Origin: DAOVGU01 sp030637775 [NCBI: bacterium]
GTDB taxonomy: Bacteria; Ratteibacteria; UBA8468
Direction: 5' to 3'
DNA: 5,587 bases
NCBI GenBank assembly: GCA_030637775.1
Contig: DAOWFY010000112.1
Coordinates: 1 to 5,587 of the forward strand
Shown here one piece after another: positions 4,630 through 5,587 of the stretch (its first letter is position 1; each line of letters starts with the position of its first letter). The position numbers were made by a program, and so were the translations under genes. Under the pieces are notes generated by a model, which did not search any database, was not told where the DNA came from, and worked only from the letters and a program-made list of their open reading frames with translations.

Positions 4630-5556
4630 GTGTTAGATTTAGTAATAATTGGGAATTTATTGAAGGAAAAGATTATCTTTCCTGATGGGAAAGAGATCGG
4701 TCCAGTATTGGGAAGTCCGGCTGCTTATGCTTCAGTAGCGGCAGCTAATTTAGGCCTTAACACAGGTCTTGTCACCCAGATAGGGAAAGATATGCCAGAA
4801 GAGTTACTTAAAGTATTTAAAGAAACAGGAGTTGATACTGAGGGGATAAGAATAAGCGATAATACTACTACCAATCTTCTCATTTACGAAAAATCAGGAA
4901 AGAAGAGATTGAAGTTTTTGAAGAAGGCAGAAGATATTTCTTTTGAGGATATACCCGAGAAATATTTAGATGCAAATTTTTTCTTGATTGCTCCTATAGA
5001 TTGCGAAGTCCATGAAAGTTTGATAAAATCTCTTTATCAGAAAGGCAAACGATTATCAATGGAATTAAGTGGTTTCGGTGGAGCGTCTTCAAGTAAAAAT
5101 AGAAAAACAAAAAGAGAAAAAATAGAATTTCTTAAGAGAATAACTCAATACTTTGAGATAGTGAAAGGCGGAAAAGAAGACTATCAATGCCTATTCTCTT
5201 CTCCCTTGATGGGAAAGGGTAGAGGTGAGGGTGAAGAAAGAGAGATAGCAAAAAAGTTTCTTGAATGGGGAGCAAAGGTGTCCATTATCACTTTAGGGGA
5301 GGAAGGGGCTTTGGTGATGAACAGAGAAAAACCTTTCCGGATACCCGTATTTCCAACCGAAGTTGTTGATTGCACTGGAGCCGGAGATGTCTGGCATGCC
5401 GGGTTTCTTTATAAATATATAAAAGAAGAACAAAGGGCATCAAAGGTAGCAACTTGTAGGGGTCGGATTAATCCGACCCGCGGGCTTGATGAATCAAGCC
5501 CCTACAGAAGAAGATTCAAATGCCTACACAATATAAAGAAAATATCTACAAAATAA
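4630..5556 (+). CDS. PfkB-family carbohydrate kinase, C-terminus replaced by repeat sequence
   Basis: PfkB (ribokinase-like) kinases phosphorylate sugars, nucleosides or polyols with ATP in the cytoplasm. Visible landmarks: LDLVIIGN (2-9), GPVLGSPAAYASVAAANLG (24-42, the substrate-binding first signature region), GLVTQIGKD (46-54), FKETGVDTEGI (63-73), the ATP-site strand VSIITLGEEGALV (217-229), and VVDCTGAGDVWHAGFL (245-260) with anion-hole GAGD and catalytic Asp253. Two foreign segments occur in frame: residues about 189-203 (palindromic element copy 5) and about 275-292 (a different nested palindrome). After GAGD normal relatives have some 45 more residues forming helices beside the active site (FANAVAAL-like); here the frame goes into repeat and ends with an unrelated tail, so the protein may be truncated or impaired. 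The start is GTG 4630, forced by an in-frame TAA at 4624-4626; GGAGG at 4603-4607 is too distant. Inositol or a related polyol is a contextual guess for the substrate. Confidence 0.8.
   Translation: MLDLVIIGNLLKEKIIFPDGKEIGPVLGSPAAYASVAAANLGLNTGLVTQIGKDMPEELLKVFKETGVDTEGIRISDNTTTNLLIYEKSGKKRLKFLKKAEDISFEDIPEKYLDANFFLIAPIDCEVHESLIKSLYQKGKRLSMELSGFGGASSSKNRKTKREKIEFLKRITQYFEIVKGGKEDYQCLFSSPLMGKGRGEGEEREIAKKFLEWGAKVSIITLGEEGALVMNREKPFRIPVFPTEVVDCTGAGDVWHAGFLYKYIKEEQRASKVATCRGRINPTRGLDESSPYRRRFKCLHNIKKISTK
5196..5240 (+). repeat. G-rich palindromic element, copy 5 (in frame inside the kinase)
   Basis: CTTCTCCC, loop TTGAT (5206-5210), then GGGAAAGGGTAGAGGTGAGGGTGAAGAAAG. Core and tail match copy 4 closely, but the stem is partly decayed. 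It reads SSPLMGKGRGEGEERE, the same reading phase as in the synthase (PPSLDGRGRGEGERE), between the KGGKEDYQ and IAKKFLEWGAK segments of the kinase. Confidence 0.85.
5455..5506 (+). repeat. Nested palindromic repeat of a second family
   Basis: Outer arms TGTAGGGG (5455-5462) and CCCCTACA (5499-5506) enclose two hairpins: GGGTCGGATT/AATCCGACCC (5460-5479, perfect palindrome) and GGGCTTGAT-GA-ATCAAGCCC (5482-5501). The whole could fold as a branched, clover-like structure in DNA or RNA. It resembles short non-autonomous mobile palindromes. It is read through in the kinase frame as TCRGRINPTRGLDESSPY. Confidence 0.85.
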
Positions 5557-5587
5557 AATCTGTCTTTTTTCCATTTAAAAAAGTAGC
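5520..5587 (+). CDS. Possible start of the next gene (partial, unidentified)
   Basis: An ATG at 5520 opens a frame that stays open to the window edge (22 complete codons, beginning MPTQYKENIYKIKSVFFPF). AGAAGAAG at 5507-5514 is a weak ribosome-binding candidate. It lies in a different frame from the kinase tail and would overlap it by 37 nt, which fits the kinase end being an accidental extension through the repeat. The N-terminus is too short to identify. A basic, hydrophobic start of this kind occurs in many membrane proteins, including CDP-alcohol phosphatidyltransferases, but that is only a guess from context. Confidence 0.35.
   Translation, partial: MPTQYKENIYKIKSVFFPFKKV

Noticed and set aside
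1730-5240. The five similar repeats as a CRISPR array
   Set aside because: Copies are 50-2000 nt apart, differ in orientation and sequence, and lie within or between genes without spacers of regular size.
5184-5375. Minus-strand frame within the kinase
   Set aside because: Shadow of the kinase; contains reverse-translated repeat sequence only.

Overview
The window carries a small sugar/inositol-phosphate gene cluster from a bacterium of moderate-to-low GC content. Promoters are of the ordinary sigma70 type. The compact genes, the abundant short G-rich palindromic repeats that run into reading frames, and a mycobacterial/archaeal-type inositol-3-phosphate synthase together suggest an uncultured environmental lineage. 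Omnitrophota-like candidate phyla are one possibility, but the sequence does not prove any taxon.

Layout: (1) 1-418, minus strand: most of tsaE, needed for the universal tRNA t6A modification, running off the left edge. (2) 419-572: divergent promoter region with back-to-back extended -10 boxes, a consensus-like TTGACA/TATAAC promoter, and an AT-rich palindrome that may be an operator. (3) 573-4191, plus strand: an apparent operon of a GntR-LacI hybrid transcription regulator, a Gfo/Idh/MocA-family NAD(P)-dependent oxidoreductase and inositol-3-phosphate synthase. (4) 4199-4580, minus strand: a hicB antitoxin gene with its own promoter, followed with ATGA overlap by a hicA toxin gene that has lost its middle, including the catalytic region. 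(5) 4630-5556, plus strand: a PfkB-family carbohydrate kinase whose C-terminus is replaced by repeat sequence. (6) 5520 to the end: the possible start of a further gene.

Functional reading: the synthase turns glucose 6-phosphate into inositol 3-phosphate. The oxidoreductase and the PfkB kinase are the types of enzyme that act on free or phosphorylated polyols and sugars. The sugar-sensing regulator at the head of the operon probably controls them in response to a sugar or polyol. This is inferred from families and gene order; the actual substrates cannot be read from the sequence.

The most unusual aspect is a family of about 40-nt palindromic elements (core CTCCC-TTGAT-GGGAG, followed by a G-rich tail resembling TAGAGGTGAGGGTGAA). 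There are five copies in 3.5 kb. Two lie in frame inside enzymes (synthase and kinase), two supply the C-terminal residues and stop codons of proteins (regulator and oxidoreductase), and the tails supply ribosome-binding sequence for the next genes. A second, unrelated nested palindrome of 52 nt lies in the 3' end of the kinase frame. This resembles the protein-coding-gene-invading palindromic elements known from Rickettsia, here apparently in a different lineage.
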